Below, one piece after another: positions 36,997-48,000 of a DNA stretch of 60,884 bases (the stretch's first letter is position 1; each line of letters begins with the position of its first letter). Position numbers and translations under genes: made by a program. This DNA comes from Chamaesiphon sp. 336R_metabinner_41 (GTDB lineage Bacteria; Cyanobacteriota; Cyanobacteriia; Cyanobacteriales; Chamaesiphonaceae): assembly GCA_025359915.1 (NCBI GenBank), contig JANYDE010000070.1, positions 1 to 60,884 on the forward strand, read 5' to 3'. Under the pieces are notes generated by a model, which was not told the DNA's origin, did no database searches, and was given only the letters and a program-made list of their open reading frames with translations.

Positions 36997-38355
36997 CTAA
37001 AGAATTTTTTTGCCAGTCAGAATTTCGCGCACATCTAACATGGCGGAATAGGTGGGAATAATATGGAGGATTTCAGTGGGCGATGTAAGCTCGATCGCGG
37101 TATCGATCGCTTCTTGGAGATTTTCTTTGACGATAATATTTGCACCGCCATTTAGATCGGTTTTGCTATATTCTAATCGCAATGCCATATCATATACTCG
37201 ATCGCCGCTAACGACAATTGTGCCGCCAGCATTGACAAATTTCTCGGTATCGACATCCCAAATCCACGAGACATCGGTACCATCTGGGGTGCGATCGTTT
37301 AATACCATTAAACTCACCGAGCCGTCGCCAGACTGATTTACTTGGCTGACAGCGCGGATAGTTTCGTTCATACTAGCCGGATTTTTAGTTAATAAAATCC
37401 GTACCTTTTTGCCATTATAAACTACTTCTTCCGATCGACCGAATGCCGCTTGGAAAGTGCTAATCGTATCGAGAATAACTGGCTTACCAATCCCGATCGA
37501 TTCCATTGTGGTCACGGCGGCGAGGGTATTATACTTATTGTAAACACCGATTAATACCTGCGGCCATTCCTTACTATCGATCGAGAGTTTGCTCTTGGTG
37601 AAGTCGCACTTGGGACAGTCAAAGTCACCTTGATGGGATAAATAAACGCCTTTATATTCGAGCGCAGTGCCACAGCTCGGACAGTAGATCGAATCTACAG
37701 CATGAGGAATTTCATCCAAATATAATTCCGGTTCGCTCAGTCCAAAATATTTAACCTGCTTGGGTTTATCCCCTTTCGATAATTGTTGTCCCAAATGTGC
37801 CAGAGCCGGATCGTCACCATTGGTAACTAAAATTGTGTCGCAATCTAATTCGGCAATTGCCTTACCCCAACGATAGGTAATCGTATCAACTTCGCCATAT
37901 CGATCGAGTTGATCGCGAAATAGATTCAGCGCAATGACATACTTAGGTTTAAGTTGGGGAATTACCAGCGGAATCACGTTTTCATCTACTTCCAGAATTC
38001 CATAATCGGCTTTGAGCTTACCAGTCAAACTCGTTTTCTCTAACAGTGTGGTAATTAAACCATTAACTAAATTGGCTCCTGCCTCATTATGGACTACCTT
38101 CCAACCATCTTTTTCTAAAATATCCCGTAATAATAATGAGGTAGTAGTTTTACCATTCGTGCCAGCAACGACAATTACCCCATACTTAATCTGTTGGGAC
38201 AGCATGGCTAAAATCTGCGGGTGCAGACGTTTACCGATAGTACCAGGTAACACGCTGGCTGCACCTAGTTTGAATGTCCGAATAGTCGCGGTAATTGTCT
38301 TCGCCGCGAATACGGCAATTCCCAATCTGACTCGATCTAATAAATTTATCTGCAC
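36997..38355 (-). CDS. murT: MurT-like Mur ligase with zinc ribbon
   Basis: A 452-residue Mur ligase. ATP-binding VVAGTNGKTTTSLLLRDIL, central NLFRDQLDRYGEVDTI, and a zinc ribbon with CPSCG and CPKC (about residues 224-250), which marks the MurT branch. The C-terminal DUF1727-type domain holds MVLNDRTPDGTDVSWIWDVD, with the catalytic Asp region. MurT-GatD amidates lipid II isoglutamate where studied. Upstream there is only repeat-rich intergenic DNA. Confidence 0.9.
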   Translation of the reverse strand: MQINLLDRVRLGIAVFAAKTITATIRTFKLGAASVLPGTIGKRLHPQILAMLSQQIKYGVIVVAGTNGKTTTSLLLRDILEKDGWKVVHNEAGANLVNGLITTLLEKTSLTGKLKADYGILEVDENVIPLVIPQLKPKYVIALNLFRDQLDRYGEVDTITYRWGKAIAELDCDTILVTNGDDPALAHLGQQLSKGDKPKQVKYFGLSEPELYLDEIPHAVDSIYCPSCGTALEYKGVYLSHQGDFDCPKCDFTKSKLSIDSKEWPQVLIGVYNKYNTLAAVTTMESIGIGKPVILDTISTFQAAFGRSEEVVYNGKKVRILLTKNPASMNETIRAVSQVNQSGDGSVSLMVLNDRTPDGTDVSWIWDVDTEKFVNAGGTIVVSGDRVYDMALRLEYSKTDLNGGANIIVKENLQEAIDTAIELTSPTEILHIIPTYSAMLDVREILTGKKIL

Positions 38356-38706
38356 CTTACACCCTGTTTCAGCGATGGACTAGTATCGGGGTGACTACAC
38401 CACCTGAAGCCGTATATTATATCAAGTCTTGGGGACAGGTTTTGGTTCGGTTAAATTCACCTCTTGTAATAATAGACTTCCTGCGAAAGTCAGGGGATAG
38501 GGAATAGGGAATAGGGGGAACTATAGATGAAAACGGTACTGAAAAAGATTCTATTTTTACTTTCGCAGGAGGTCTAATGCTTAGGCTCACATCTTGCACC
38601 AGTATAAAAATATTATTACTACGCTTAGTACTAGTTGATATGTATTGATGCAAGATCGGATCGCGATTTGAGCATTGATTTAGAGAAAAGGCTTCGCCAA
38701 TGTAAA
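38356..38706. other. 351-base intergenic region with a foldback element
   Basis: Lies between murT and clpB. The only structure seen is the inverted-repeat element at 38474-38575 with GGGATAG-type tandem repeats inside. The rest shows nothing identifiable. Confidence 0.6.
38474..38575. mobile_element. MITE-like foldback element, 17-bp inverted ends
   Basis: The ends AGACTTCCTGCGAAAGT (38474-38490) and ACTTTCGCAGGAGGTCT (38559-38575) are inverted with one mismatch. AAT flanks both sides and may be a 3-bp target duplication. The 102-base interior contains GGGAATA tandem units. No ORF. Confidence 0.78.
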
Positions 38707-41331
38707 TTATGCTTCCTGGGGTACAATATTTGTGGGTAAAGAACTAAAAGTTAGACGATCGTTTTGGACTTCGACAAACACTGTATCGCCTTCTTTAAAA
38801 TCACCGCGTAGAATACCTTTGGCGAGGATAGTTTCTAATTCTTTTTGGATCGTGCGTTTGAGTGGACGCGCACCGTAGACAGGATCGTAGCCGACATTTG
38901 CCAGGAAGTCGAGAGCTGACTCTGCTAATTTGAGTGATAACTTGCGATCGGCTAACCGCTTTTCTAGTCGCGCAATTTGGATTTTGACGATACTCCGTAG
39001 TTGACTTTTTTGGAGACTATGGAAAATAATTGTATCATCGATCCGATTGAGAAATTCGGGCCGAAAATTTTGACCGAGAGCCTCCAGCACGCGGGATTTC
39101 ATCTCATCATATTTTGAGTCATCGCCAGCGAGATCTAGGATGTATTGAGAGCCAATATTACTGGTCATAATAATTACGGTATTCTTGAAGTCTACCGTCC
39201 GACCTTGAGAATCAGTAACTCTTCCATCATCGAGCACTTGCAATAGCACGTTAAATACATCGGGATGGGCTTTCTCGATTTCATCGAAGAGAATTACCGC
39301 ATAGGGACGACGGCGGATACTTTCGGTGAGTTGTCCACCTTCCTCGTAGCCAACATAACCAGGAGGCGCGCCAATCAACCGAGAGACGGCGTGCTTCTCC
39401 ATATATTCGGACATATCGATGCGAATTAGGGCATCGTCCGCGTCAAAAAGGTAGTTGGCGAGGGTTTTAGCCAATTCGGTTTTTCCGACCCCTGTAGGGC
39501 CAAGGAAGATGAAGCTGGCGATCGGGCGATTGGGATCTGACAGTCCGGCACGAGAACGCTGAATCGCTTCGGCGACGGCGGTGACGGCTTCTTCTTGACC
39601 GATGACGCGACGGTGTAGTTCGTCTTCGAGGTAGAGGAGTTTTTCCCGTTCGGTTTCGACTAATTTGGTGAGGGGAATACCTGTCCACTTGGAGATGATT
39701 TCAGCGATGTCGGCTTCGGTGACTTCTTCGCGGAGCAGGGATTTTCCGGTGGTTTGGGATTGGGCGAGTTTGACTTCTGCGAGTTCTAGTTTTTGTTGCA
39801 GTTCGGTGAGTTTGCCATATTTGAGTGCTGAAGCGAGGGCGAGTTCGTAGGTGCGTTCAGCTTGTTGAATTTCGATATTAACTGTATCCATCTCTGCTTT
39901 GATGGTTTGAATACTGGTGATGATATCTTTTTCAGATTGCCATTGGGCGGTTAGCGTCCGTTGTTCTTCTTTGAGATCGGCTAGTTCTTTTTCGATCTTT
40001 TGGAGGCGTTCGCGCGCAGGGGTGGAGGTATCTTTATTAACTGATAATCGCTCCATTTCTAACTGGAGCACTTTACGATCGATCTCGTCCAATTCTTCAG
40101 GCTTGGAAGTGATTTCCATCTTCAGTTTAGCAGCAGCCTCATCCATCAGATCGATCGCTTTGTCTGGTAAAAACCTGTCGCTAATATAACGAGTAGATAA
40201 TGTTGCCGCAGCGACGAGAGCATTATCAGATATTTTGACACCATGATGGACTTCATAGCGTTCTTTTAAACCACGTAAAATTGAGATTGTATCTTCAACT
40301 GTTGGTTGATCGACATATACTTGTTGAAAACGACGTTCTAAGGCAGCATCTTTCTCAATATACTTACGATATTCATCGAGAGTGGTAGCACCAATGCACC
40401 GTAGTTCACCCCGTGCCATCATCGGTTTGAGCAAGTTTCCGGCATCCATTGCCCCTTGACTAGCACCAGCTCCGACAACGGTATGAATTTCGTCGATAAA
40501 TAAGATAATTTGCCCTTGTGATTCAGTGACTTCTTTGAGGACAGCTTTGAGTCGTTCTTCAAATTCACCGCGATATTTCGCACCCGCAATTAACGCACCC
40601 ATGTCCAGGGAAATCAACTGCCGATCTTTGAGTGACTGAGGCACATCACCACTAATAATTCGTTGTGCCAATCCTTCAGCAATTGCCGTTTTACCGACTC
40701 CAGGTTCGCCAATTAAGACTGGATTATTTTTAGTCCGTCGCGATAGGATTTGGATTGTCCGACGAATCTCGTCGTCGCGACCAATTACGGGATCTAATTT
40801 ACCTTTGCGGGCAAATTCAGTCAAATCTCTGCCGTATTTAGAGAGCGATTCATATTTACCTTCAGGATTTCGATCGTTCACTGTTTGACTACCTCTAATT
40901 TGCGAGACAATGGATTTTAATTTACGTTCGTCTAATTGAAACTCTGCAAAAAATTGCTTGCCAAAGCGATCGTCTTGAGGATATGCTAGGATGATATGCT
41001 CGATCGAGATAAACTCATCTTGATATTCTTGGCGGTACTTGTCCGCTCGATCGAGTAATGCATCGACACTTCGTCCTAGATACACGGCACTAATCGCACC
41101 GGATATCTTTGGCTGTTTTTGAATATAATTATCTAATCCCTGTCGAAATTGGCTCAGATTTATCTCAGCTTTCGTCAGGATGCTAGTTGCCAAGCTATCC
41201 TGTTCGAGTAGTGCTTTGAGCAAGTGCTCAGATTCCATCTGTTGGTGCTGAGAAGCCTTCGCAACGTCCAGCGTGTTGGTAATTGCCTGAAAAGCCTTTT
41301 CAGTAAATTGTTCGGGGTTATTTGGTTGCAT
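38707..41331 (-). CDS. clpB: ATP-dependent disaggregase ClpB
   Basis: An 874-residue Hsp100 protein that rescues aggregated proteins together with DnaK. N-terminal Clp-repeat domain (about 1-150). AAA1 has Walker [14 protein letters not shown] and Walker [15 protein letters not shown]. The middle coiled-coil domain (about 410-520) distinguishes it from ClpC/ClpA. AAA2 has [19 protein letters not shown] and [15 protein letters not shown]. The C-terminal domain contains [19 protein letters not shown]. Length is normal. No heat-shock element identified. Confidence 0.97.
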   Translation of the reverse strand: MQPNNPEQFTEKAFQAITNTLDVAKASQHQQMESEHLLKALLEQDSLATSILTKAEINLSQFRQGLDNYIQKQPKISGAISAVYLGRSVDALLDRADKYRQEYQDEFISIEHIILAYPQDDRFGKQFFAEFQLDERKLKSIVSQIRGSQTVNDRNPEGKYESLSKYGRDLTEFARKGKLDPVIGRDDEIRRTIQILSRRTKNNPVLIGEPGVGKTAIAEGLAQRIISGDVPQSLKDRQLISLDMGALIAGAKYRGEFEERLKAVLKEVTESQGQIILFIDEIHTVVGAGASQGAMDAGNLLKPMMARGELRCIGATTLDEYRKYIEKDAALERRFQQVYVDQPTVEDTISILRGLKERYEVHHGVKISDNALVAAATLSTRYISDRFLPDKAIDLMDEAAAKLKMEITSKPEELDEIDRKVLQLEMERLSVNKDTSTPARERLQKIEKELADLKEEQRTLTAQWQSEKDIITSIQTIKAEMDTVNIEIQQAERTYELALASALKYGKLTELQQKLELAEVKLAQSQTTGKSLLREEVTEADIAEIISKWTGIPLTKLVETEREKLLYLEDELHRRVIGQEEAVTAVAEAIQRSRAGLSDPNRPIASFIFLGPTGVGKTELAKTLANYLFDADDALIRIDMSEYMEKHAVSRLIGAPPGYVGYEEGGQLTESIRRRPYAVILFDEIEKAHPDVFNVLLQVLDDGRVTDSQGRTVDFKNTVIIMTSNIGSQYILDLAGDDSKYDEMKSRVLEALGQNFRPEFLNRIDDTIIFHSLQKSQLRSIVKIQIARLEKRLADRKLSLKLAESALDFLANVGYDPVYGARPLKRTIQKELETILAKGILRGDFKEGDTVFVEVQNDRLTFSSLPTNIVPQEA

Positions 41332-41459
41332 GGTGCGACTGGAAATAAAAATTTTATATAAGTAGCGACAGCAAACTGAGATCGTCGCTGTTGTTACTTA
41401 TATATTGTAGTCAGTCTGAGCATCATACCAGGATCGGTATTTACGATAGCGGGGGTAGG

Positions 41460-41500
41460 TAATTAGATAATAGGTAATAGGTAATAGGTAATAGGTGGGG
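41460..41500. repeat. TAATAGG tandem repeat
   Basis: About five units of TAATAGG(T) fill the space between clpB and ung. It belongs to the same general class of heptamer-like repeats found across the window. Confidence 0.75.
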
Positions 41501-41510
41501 AGACGATTTT

Positions 41511-42191
41511 CTAAATGTTGGGAATTTGCCAATTGATTTCTGGCTTGCCAATAGCATGTAAAGCTTGATTGATAGCTGAAAAAGGTTTGCTACCAAAAAA
41601 GCCTTTGCGGGCGGAAAGTGGGGAAGGATGAACTGATTGAATGACAATATGTCGGTTAGTATCGATTAAATTCAGTTTCTTTTGGGCATAGGCACCCCAC
41701 AGCACAAATATTACGGGATCTGATTTTTGGTTAACTTGAGAAATCACTGCGTCGGTAAAAGTTTCCCATCCTTTGTTTTTGTGAGAATTAGGTAGATGCG
41801 CCTGAACTGTTAACACCGCATTTAACATCAAAATTCCCTGTTCTGCCCAGGATACTAGATATCCATTGTTAGGAATTTCCAGTCCCAAATCATCTCGTAG
41901 CTCTTTATAAATATTGACTAGCGATGGCGGTGTTTTAATACCAGGATTGACTGAAAAGCACAACCCATGTGCTTGGTTGTGGTCATGATAGGGATCTTGT
42001 CCGAGCAATAAAATTTTAACATCTTCATAGGGTGTTAAATTAAAGGCTGAAAAGACATCTGACTCACAGGGGAAGATTGTCTGAGTTTGTCTTGCTTCAG
42101 TTAGAAAATTTTGCAATTTTTGAAAGTATGATTTTTCAAGTTCTAATCCAAGTACTTTTTGCCAGGAACTAGAGATTGGGACGATCGACAT
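41511..42191 (-). CDS. ung: Uracil-DNA glycosylase (family 1)
   Basis: A 226-residue enzyme that removes uracil from DNA in base-excision repair. Catalytic Asp66 in LLGQDPYHD, water-activating motif conserved. The uracil-binding segment is GLCFSV, and HPSPLSARKGFFG carries the catalytic His and the Leu loop. All family 1 motifs are intact. Confidence 0.96.
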   Translation of the reverse strand: MSIVPISSSWQKVLGLELEKSYFQKLQNFLTEARQTQTIFPCESDVFSAFNLTPYEDVKILLLGQDPYHDHNQAHGLCFSVNPGIKTPPSLVNIYKELRDDLGLEIPNNGYLVSWAEQGILMLNAVLTVQAHLPNSHKNKGWETFTDAVISQVNQKSDPVIFVLWGAYAQKKLNLIDTNRHIVIQSVHPSPLSARKGFFGSKPFSAINQALHAIGKPEINWQIPNI

Positions 42192-42233
42192 AATTGAACA
42201 AAAATTGTAAAATAGCTACCTAAAAAATGCCAC

Positions 42234-42665
42234 TTAGAAGTTAGGTCGATTAGTCCTACATTTTAATAATAGTTTCCGAAACTCTTCTGGTGCTTCACTC
42301 ATCGGCAGTGATGAGGTTGCACCACATCCAATTCCAAAACCTTTGAAATCTCCATTATCTTTTAATTCAACTGTCAATGGTAGTGAAGCTCGATCGAATA
42401 CGGCAGTATAATTATCACCATCTTTGAGTAGTCTTTGATAGGCTCCTAGCCATTTCTTCAGACTCATCGCAAATTCTCCCTGCCCTGCTGCACCTGAAGA
42501 GGAAGATTCATAGCGAAAAATTCGATCGATTGAAACTTCTGGAGCCATCTGTGCTGATACTTTGAGTACCATTGCTGGCATCATCACCAAACAGGTACAG
42601 CAGATGGTGCTCAATCGATCGATAATTTGTCGATTTACACTCTTTCTTTGTGTCGATCGCATCAT
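42234..42665 (-). CDS. Small exported protein of unknown function
   Basis: A 143-residue protein. An N-terminal hydrophobic stretch (STICCTCLVMMPAMVLKVSA, cleavage probably after SAQ or nearby) suggests export. The mature part of about 100 residues has no family I recognise. It contains a compact alpha/beta-looking region (FAMSLKKWLGAYQRLLKDGDNYTAVFD) and two Cys in the last 40 residues that could form a disulfide. Confidence 0.65.
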   Translation of the reverse strand: MMRSTQRKSVNRQIIDRLSTICCTCLVMMPAMVLKVSAQMAPEVSIDRIFRYESSSSGAAGQGEFAMSLKKWLGAYQRLLKDGDNYTAVFDRASLPLTVELKDNGDFKGFGIGCGATSSLPMSEAPEEFRKLLLKCRTNRPNF

Positions 42666-42771
42666 TGTAATCCTTATACAGTATAAAAAAGATCTTAGCT
42701 TAAATGGCTACTCCCTTCCCAGTGAAGAATTAGATATTTAGACTAGTGAGTGGATAGTGGATAGTAGATAC

Positions 42772-42797
42772 TTCTCTTCGAGACGCTCCGCGAACGG
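42772..42797. repeat. Dispersed GAGACGCTCCGCGAACGG repeat
   Basis: Contains the palindrome-rich word GAGACGCTCCGCGAACGGC, widespread in cyanobacterial intergenic DNA, here between the small exported-protein gene and the OmpA-type gene. The same word is inside the second CheW gene at 24334-24362. Confidence 0.75.
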
Positions 42798-42911
42798 CTA
42801 CGCTCAGTACAAGTAGTGGATGGGTTGTTAGTGTGTAACGGTGATGATGAGTAGTCTATTTCCTGGGTGGGAAGAGAGTAAGATCTTTCGCGTCTGAGGT
42901 AAAGTGCGAGG

Positions 42912-45053
42912 TTATTTTTCGAGCTGAAGATCGTCGAGTCTGTCGATAATTTCTAGTTCGCCACCACGAAGATCGCGATAGTCAAATTCTACCCGTCGAT
43001 CGAGTGCATAAGGTTGTTTTCCGCTCTCATTACTGCGACGTTTGCTAAATCCGAAGGAACGAATCGTCATCCGTTGGGGTGCGATCCCTTGCTTAAGCAG
43101 ATAGTTGCGGACGGATACTACCCGCCGCATTCCCAAGGCTTGATTATAGGCTTGCGGAGCGCGAGGATCGGTGTGACCGGATAAGTCGAAGGACAGATAG
43201 GGATTTGCTTTGAGGACTACGACAATCTCATTTAAGACCTGAGCCGAAGCTGGGCTAATGTTGGATTTGTCGAGGGCGAAGTGGACGTTCCGTGAAATTG
43301 TAATGGTGGTCTTTGCTGGTGGAGCTGGCGGTTGCACGGGTGGCGTAGGTACCACTGGCGGATCGACTTGTACTGCGGACATAGTTGCCGATGCCAGCGC
43401 GCAATTACCAGGGATGGGGTGAGAAGCTAGGACGGTATTACCTAACCCTGGGAGTGCAACGGTAACGTTCTCAGCAGGCTCAGAGGTGCCATAGCGGCGA
43501 TCGCTGGCAATGGCACTCAAGCTGCTCCCAGGTGCTAAATTTGGGAGGGTGGCTTGAAATTGACCGCGAGCGTTGGTTACAACTGTGGTGAGGAGTTGGG
43601 ATAGAGGGCCATTGTTATTGCCGTCGGGATCGACTTGATAAATTTCGATCTCGGTGCCAGGATCGGCAGTACCATCTAGGTTGACGCGATTGTCGATCGA
43701 GTAAAATTCTCTAGCCAAGAATCGGGGGGCATTAATTGCGCCGTTGCCAGTATCGATGCGGCGATTTTCACTATTGCGCTGGGGATTGACACCATCGCCA
43801 GTTTGGAAGTCTTCGACGGCTTGATTTCGATCGGCAATTAGGTCGATACTCAGTCCTTCGATTTGCTGAAAACGGTTATTGGTAATCAGGTTGCGCAGGG
43901 ATGAGACGGTATTGTTGTGCGGGAAGGCGGTGACTGCGACACCGGAACCGTTTTGAAATTCGATCGAGTTATCGGTGACTTGGTGGTCTTCGCCCATCAG
44001 ATGGATGGCAGCGCGACGCAGGCGACGACCATTGGATTGCAACTGGTTATTGACAATTTTCACACTACCTGATTCAGGTTTGAAGATAAAAATCCCACTC
44101 CCATCATTGCCACAAATTAGGTTGCCTGTAATTTGATTATTGGCTAAGTTACCTTCCAACCGAATCGCGTCGGGCATTCCTTCGGTACCATTGGCAAAAA
44201 TGGCATTGTCGGCGACGACAAGATTATTGGCACTGATTTGGCTAATAATGCCGCTGGCACTATGGTGCCCGATCGCATTATGCCGGATCGTCGCACCTTC
44301 GGAGTTGAACACATATACGCCAAAATCGGAAGTTCGATCTGGAATGGCGCGATCTGACCGAATTCCCAGCCAGTTATGTTCGAGCAGAATCCGCCGTGGG
44401 GCTGGTCTACCGTCGAGTTGGGGATAGTTGCTGGTACCGATGAAGATATCGGCTCCAGGGATATTTTGGGTCGCTGGAGCATTGCCAACCTGGAAGCCAT
44501 AGATGCTCAAACCAGTGACGGTGATATCGTCAGCCATCAGGGACAAACCGCGATTGATTTGGGTATTAGGTGCGGGGACGATTTCGACGGTGGGACGGGT
44601 GAATGTCAGCTTTTGGATGGTGACTTTCTCGGTATTGTTGCCACCAGTAATGGTGACTTTGGGTGTAATCACCGCTGGTAGTTCTGATGTGAGCGCAATC
44701 TGACCCGATGGTAGCTTGAATTCGATCGCATGTCGATCGCCTGAAACCTTGACTAATTGGCGTTCTACGGGGCTGAGTCGATCGAGTGGCAACTGACCAT
44801 TGACGATGCTAATCGCCTCTCGGAGCGTCAGCAAACCATCAGCACGAACTTCATCTCGATCGCTATTGACCGTAATTTGGAAAAAATCAGTGGGGGCGGC
44901 GATACTTGGTTGTGGGTGGAAACCCAGGCAGAGACTAGCTAGTAATAGTCGCGATAGCCAGGGAGAGGGAAGAGGGAATAGGGAGTAGGGAATAGGTAAT
45001 GAATAGGATGGGGATTTTAAACGTTGATCTGTGTTAACTGGGGTATTTTTCAT
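42912..45053 (-). CDS. Exported beta-helix protein with C-terminal OmpA domain
   Basis: A 713-residue protein. The signal region is SRLLLASLCLGFHPQPSIA (about 34-52). It is followed by DSRDEV-like and LTLREAISIVNG, typical of extracellular repeat proteins, then a right-handed beta-helix region (about 120-450, many N-rich rungs such as NHWLG, NNQLQSNG). An Ig/CNA-B-like domain lies at about 455-540. The OmpA peptidoglycan-binding domain is at about 595-700 (LSGHTDPRAPQAYNQALGMRR, FGFSKRRSNES). The ATG overlaps the stop of the upstream gene (ATGA), so the two are translationally coupled. Residues 12-34 are encoded by a C-rich tandem repeat. Confidence 0.85.
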   Translation of the reverse strand: MKNTPVNTDQRLKSPSYSLPIPYSLFPLPSPWLSRLLLASLCLGFHPQPSIAAPTDFFQITVNSDRDEVRADGLLTLREAISIVNGQLPLDRLSPVERQLVKVSGDRHAIEFKLPSGQIALTSELPAVITPKVTITGGNNTEKVTIQKLTFTRPTVEIVPAPNTQINRGLSLMADDITVTGLSIYGFQVGNAPATQNIPGADIFIGTSNYPQLDGRPAPRRILLEHNWLGIRSDRAIPDRTSDFGVYVFNSEGATIRHNAIGHHSASGIISQISANNLVVADNAIFANGTEGMPDAIRLEGNLANNQITGNLICGNDGSGIFIFKPESGSVKIVNNQLQSNGRRLRRAAIHLMGEDHQVTDNSIEFQNGSGVAVTAFPHNNTVSSLRNLITNNRFQQIEGLSIDLIADRNQAVEDFQTGDGVNPQRNSENRRIDTGNGAINAPRFLAREFYSIDNRVNLDGTADPGTEIEIYQVDPDGNNNGPLSQLLTTVVTNARGQFQATLPNLAPGSSLSAIASDRRYGTSEPAENVTVALPGLGNTVLASHPIPGNCALASATMSAVQVDPPVVPTPPVQPPAPPAKTTITISRNVHFALDKSNISPASAQVLNEIVVVLKANPYLSFDLSGHTDPRAPQAYNQALGMRRVVSVRNYLLKQGIAPQRMTIRSFGFSKRRSNESGKQPYALDRRVEFDYRDLRGGELEIIDRLDDLQLEK
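44953..45010. repeat. GGGAATA-type tandem repeat inside the OmpA-type gene
   Basis: Degenerate GGGAATA/GGGAGAG units encode a Ser/Pro/Leu/Tyr-rich peptide before the signal sequence of the OmpA-type protein. Elsewhere in the window such repeats are intergenic. Confidence 0.7.
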
Positions 45054-48000
45054 TTGACTTTTGACTCCTGCTGTTGAGTTGGGGTCAACTGTTGACGACC
45101 AAAGCCCCCAAATAATTCATTGATTTTGACCGTTAAGCCGAGATACGCGCCACTAGCATTGCGATTGCCATTGGGGTCATCGGCAACTCCCAAGCTATAG
45201 CCAGCGGAGAGGCGCAAGTCTGGAGTGAGATAGTAGCCAGCTTCCAGTGCTGCACCCATTTCGCTCCGACCACTACTAAATTGATTCAACCAGCGGACAT
45301 CACCAGTAAGATCCCAGTCATGAGCGAGTCGATAGGTGGCTCGGAGTTGACTGATACCGAGGGTATTGCCCGCAGTCAGAGATTGATCCAGATAGCTGGT
45401 AGCGTTTCGCAGTGCGTATTTACCCGCAAATTCCCATTGCCAGTTCGGGGCATAGATACCTTCTAGTGCCAAGGTATGATCTTCGGAGCCAGTACCGCTG
45501 CTAGTCAAGATACTAGTGGGTAGTAAGGCGGGGTTTTTGCGATATTGATAGCTGAGTAAGCCGTTAAATTCATCGCTAGCAGGGTTGCGGAAGGCTAATC
45601 CTGCCTTGAGGTTGGTGGTGGCTCCTAGTCCAGCAGCATCTCTAAGTAACTGATTCGCCGCGCTCGACTGTTGGAATCTGAGCAACGCGCTCAAGGCTGG
45701 GGAGAGTTTACCCGTAATCCCAGCGGAGATGTTGGTGCTACTGAGCAAGTTAGAATTGCGGTATTCATAGCGTGCGTTGGCTTGGAAGTTGGGGTTGTCG
45801 GTATAGTTCAGCCCAATGCCGTAGCTATCCCCGTTGCTGGTGCTCAGGGATGAGGCAGTTTGACCCAAGCTATAAGGCTGGGAAAATTGCTGACCCGCGC
45901 CTGTGGTGGTGCTGGTATTGCCACCAATGACGCGCTCGTAGTTGAGGTCTAGTTTTAAGCCAGGACTGAGCACAAATCCCTGTTGCGCACCGACAGATCC
46001 GATCGATTGGAACGGACTGAGGGAGTAGCGTCCAGTGACTTTGGTACTACTGGTCAGGTTGTAGACACTATCAAAGTCGAGGCTGGTATAGTTGGTATCG
46101 CCATACTGGTTACTAGAGATAAAGTTTTGATTGAGACCGAGTTTGATGCCAGGGAAAACGGCCCAATCGATGCCAATGCCACTCCGGTTGGGATAAACTT
46201 GGTCTTGCTGATTGCTCAGATTGAACTCATTTTGAGCGCGAAGGGTGAGATTATTGGCTAATGGCCAGTTGAAACGCGATCGAATCTGGCTAGATGAGAT
46301 ATCCCGCTGTTCTGGTTTGAGTGCGAGTCGATCTTGACGATTGCGATTGACATAATCTAGATCCAAGCTGGTAATCCCAATCCGCTGTTGAACGCCGACG
46401 GTAATCGTCCGTAAATCGTTGTCAACTAGACCAGTGAGTGGATCGCGGGGCGTGAGAAGATCGGTTGTATTATTATTAACCAGAGGTGGTTTACCGCGAT
46501 TTTCTTCTCGATCGAATTGTGCTCGAATCGTCGTTCTATCGCCAATTTTAGTGGCAACATCGCCACCATAACGAGTTTGTCCTGGAACAAAGCTAGTCGT
46601 CGAGTTATTAGAAAATCCCGTGTCAGTACTACGGAAATAAGTCTTTCCAGTTGTACTGTCACTGAATTTGTACAGACCTTCCAACCGCACGGCATTTCCG
46701 GCGACATTGGTACCAACGCCAGTATCATTTGTAGACCGAGCATACTCAGCAGTAATACTGCTCGTCGGACTAATCGGCATCAGTGCATCAACACCGACGA
46801 TCCCAAATTTGCGAATTCCCAGATTTTCCTGCGTCCAACTCGCGCCAATCCAACTCTCACGTCCCGAAGTTCGATCGATATTATACTGAGCGCGACCACC
46901 ATAAATACTATTGCTGCTACCATTGGCAAACTGATAAGTCGCCACCAGCCGCCGAACTAAGATCGTCCCATCTTCAGCAACGCTCGTCCGCAATAATGGT
47001 TTGCGTAAGATCACTGTACCGCGATCGTAATCAATATCGTAGTCCAAACCCCGATTGAGAATTTCTTGCTTAACCACCGTTCCTGGGCGATTTAGCTCTT
47101 CCAATTCGATCGTAATATTTTCACTGCCACCCAATAATAATCGCTGCGACAGGAAGTAATAACCGCTAGTTCCATCGGGAGCAATATTATCCCGTTGGAA
47201 GCCTTGGACGTTATCGCCATAAAAGCCACTGACCAGGACATTCCCAACGTTATAATTGGCTTTAGCTCCATGTAAGTTGCGGTTGGTAGCGGTGAACTGT
47301 TGCGATTTACTCGCAAATTCATTCGTACCATAGTCGCCCCACATTAATAAATCTGGAACACTTCCGGCGACTCCAGTCGATCTTTCCACTTTCGCAAAGA
47401 CGCTATCGCGGGAAGGTGTCAGCACATCCACTTTGGACGTATCACCATAGAGCGGATAGAGATCCTCACAAGACTGACTACTATAAGTATCGCGAGATAA
47501 CCTGTCGCCATTATTGCAGACACGATTGAGCGATCGATCGCTATTAAACGCCCCAGTTGCTGACCAGTCAAGGAGTCTACCCGTTGCAAACGCTTGACCG
47601 CGAGCTTGCAGTTGACTGCTATTATTGCGATCGACAGGTAAGAACTCCGTAAAAGGTCGATAATAATCCGTACCTCTTGCCCCGAACCGTAAATCTACCA
47701 CACCAGTAGCGATCGAATTCCGCAAGTTAGTTTCAAACTGAACTTGAGCATAGGCTTCCATATTCAGGTTTGTCGCCCGAATTCTCACCGTCTGAGCATC
47801 CAGCCCTGCGCGTAATTTAGCCGTAAATTTACCCTTGAGGATTTCAACTTGAAAGCCTGGTTGATCTTTATTGGCATCAACACCTGCAAACTCACCAGCC
47901 GTAGCCGTGAGGGTGACGATATTGTCTTGCTTACTGGGATTATTATGCCCATCCAAGAGTTGACCTTCGATAGTCACCAACGAGCGACCATCAGCAGGTA

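Noticed and set aside
45983-47058. Several plus-strand frames opposite the large barrel protein
   Set aside because: They mirror the repetitive strand codons of the minus-strand gene and lack starts or families of their own.
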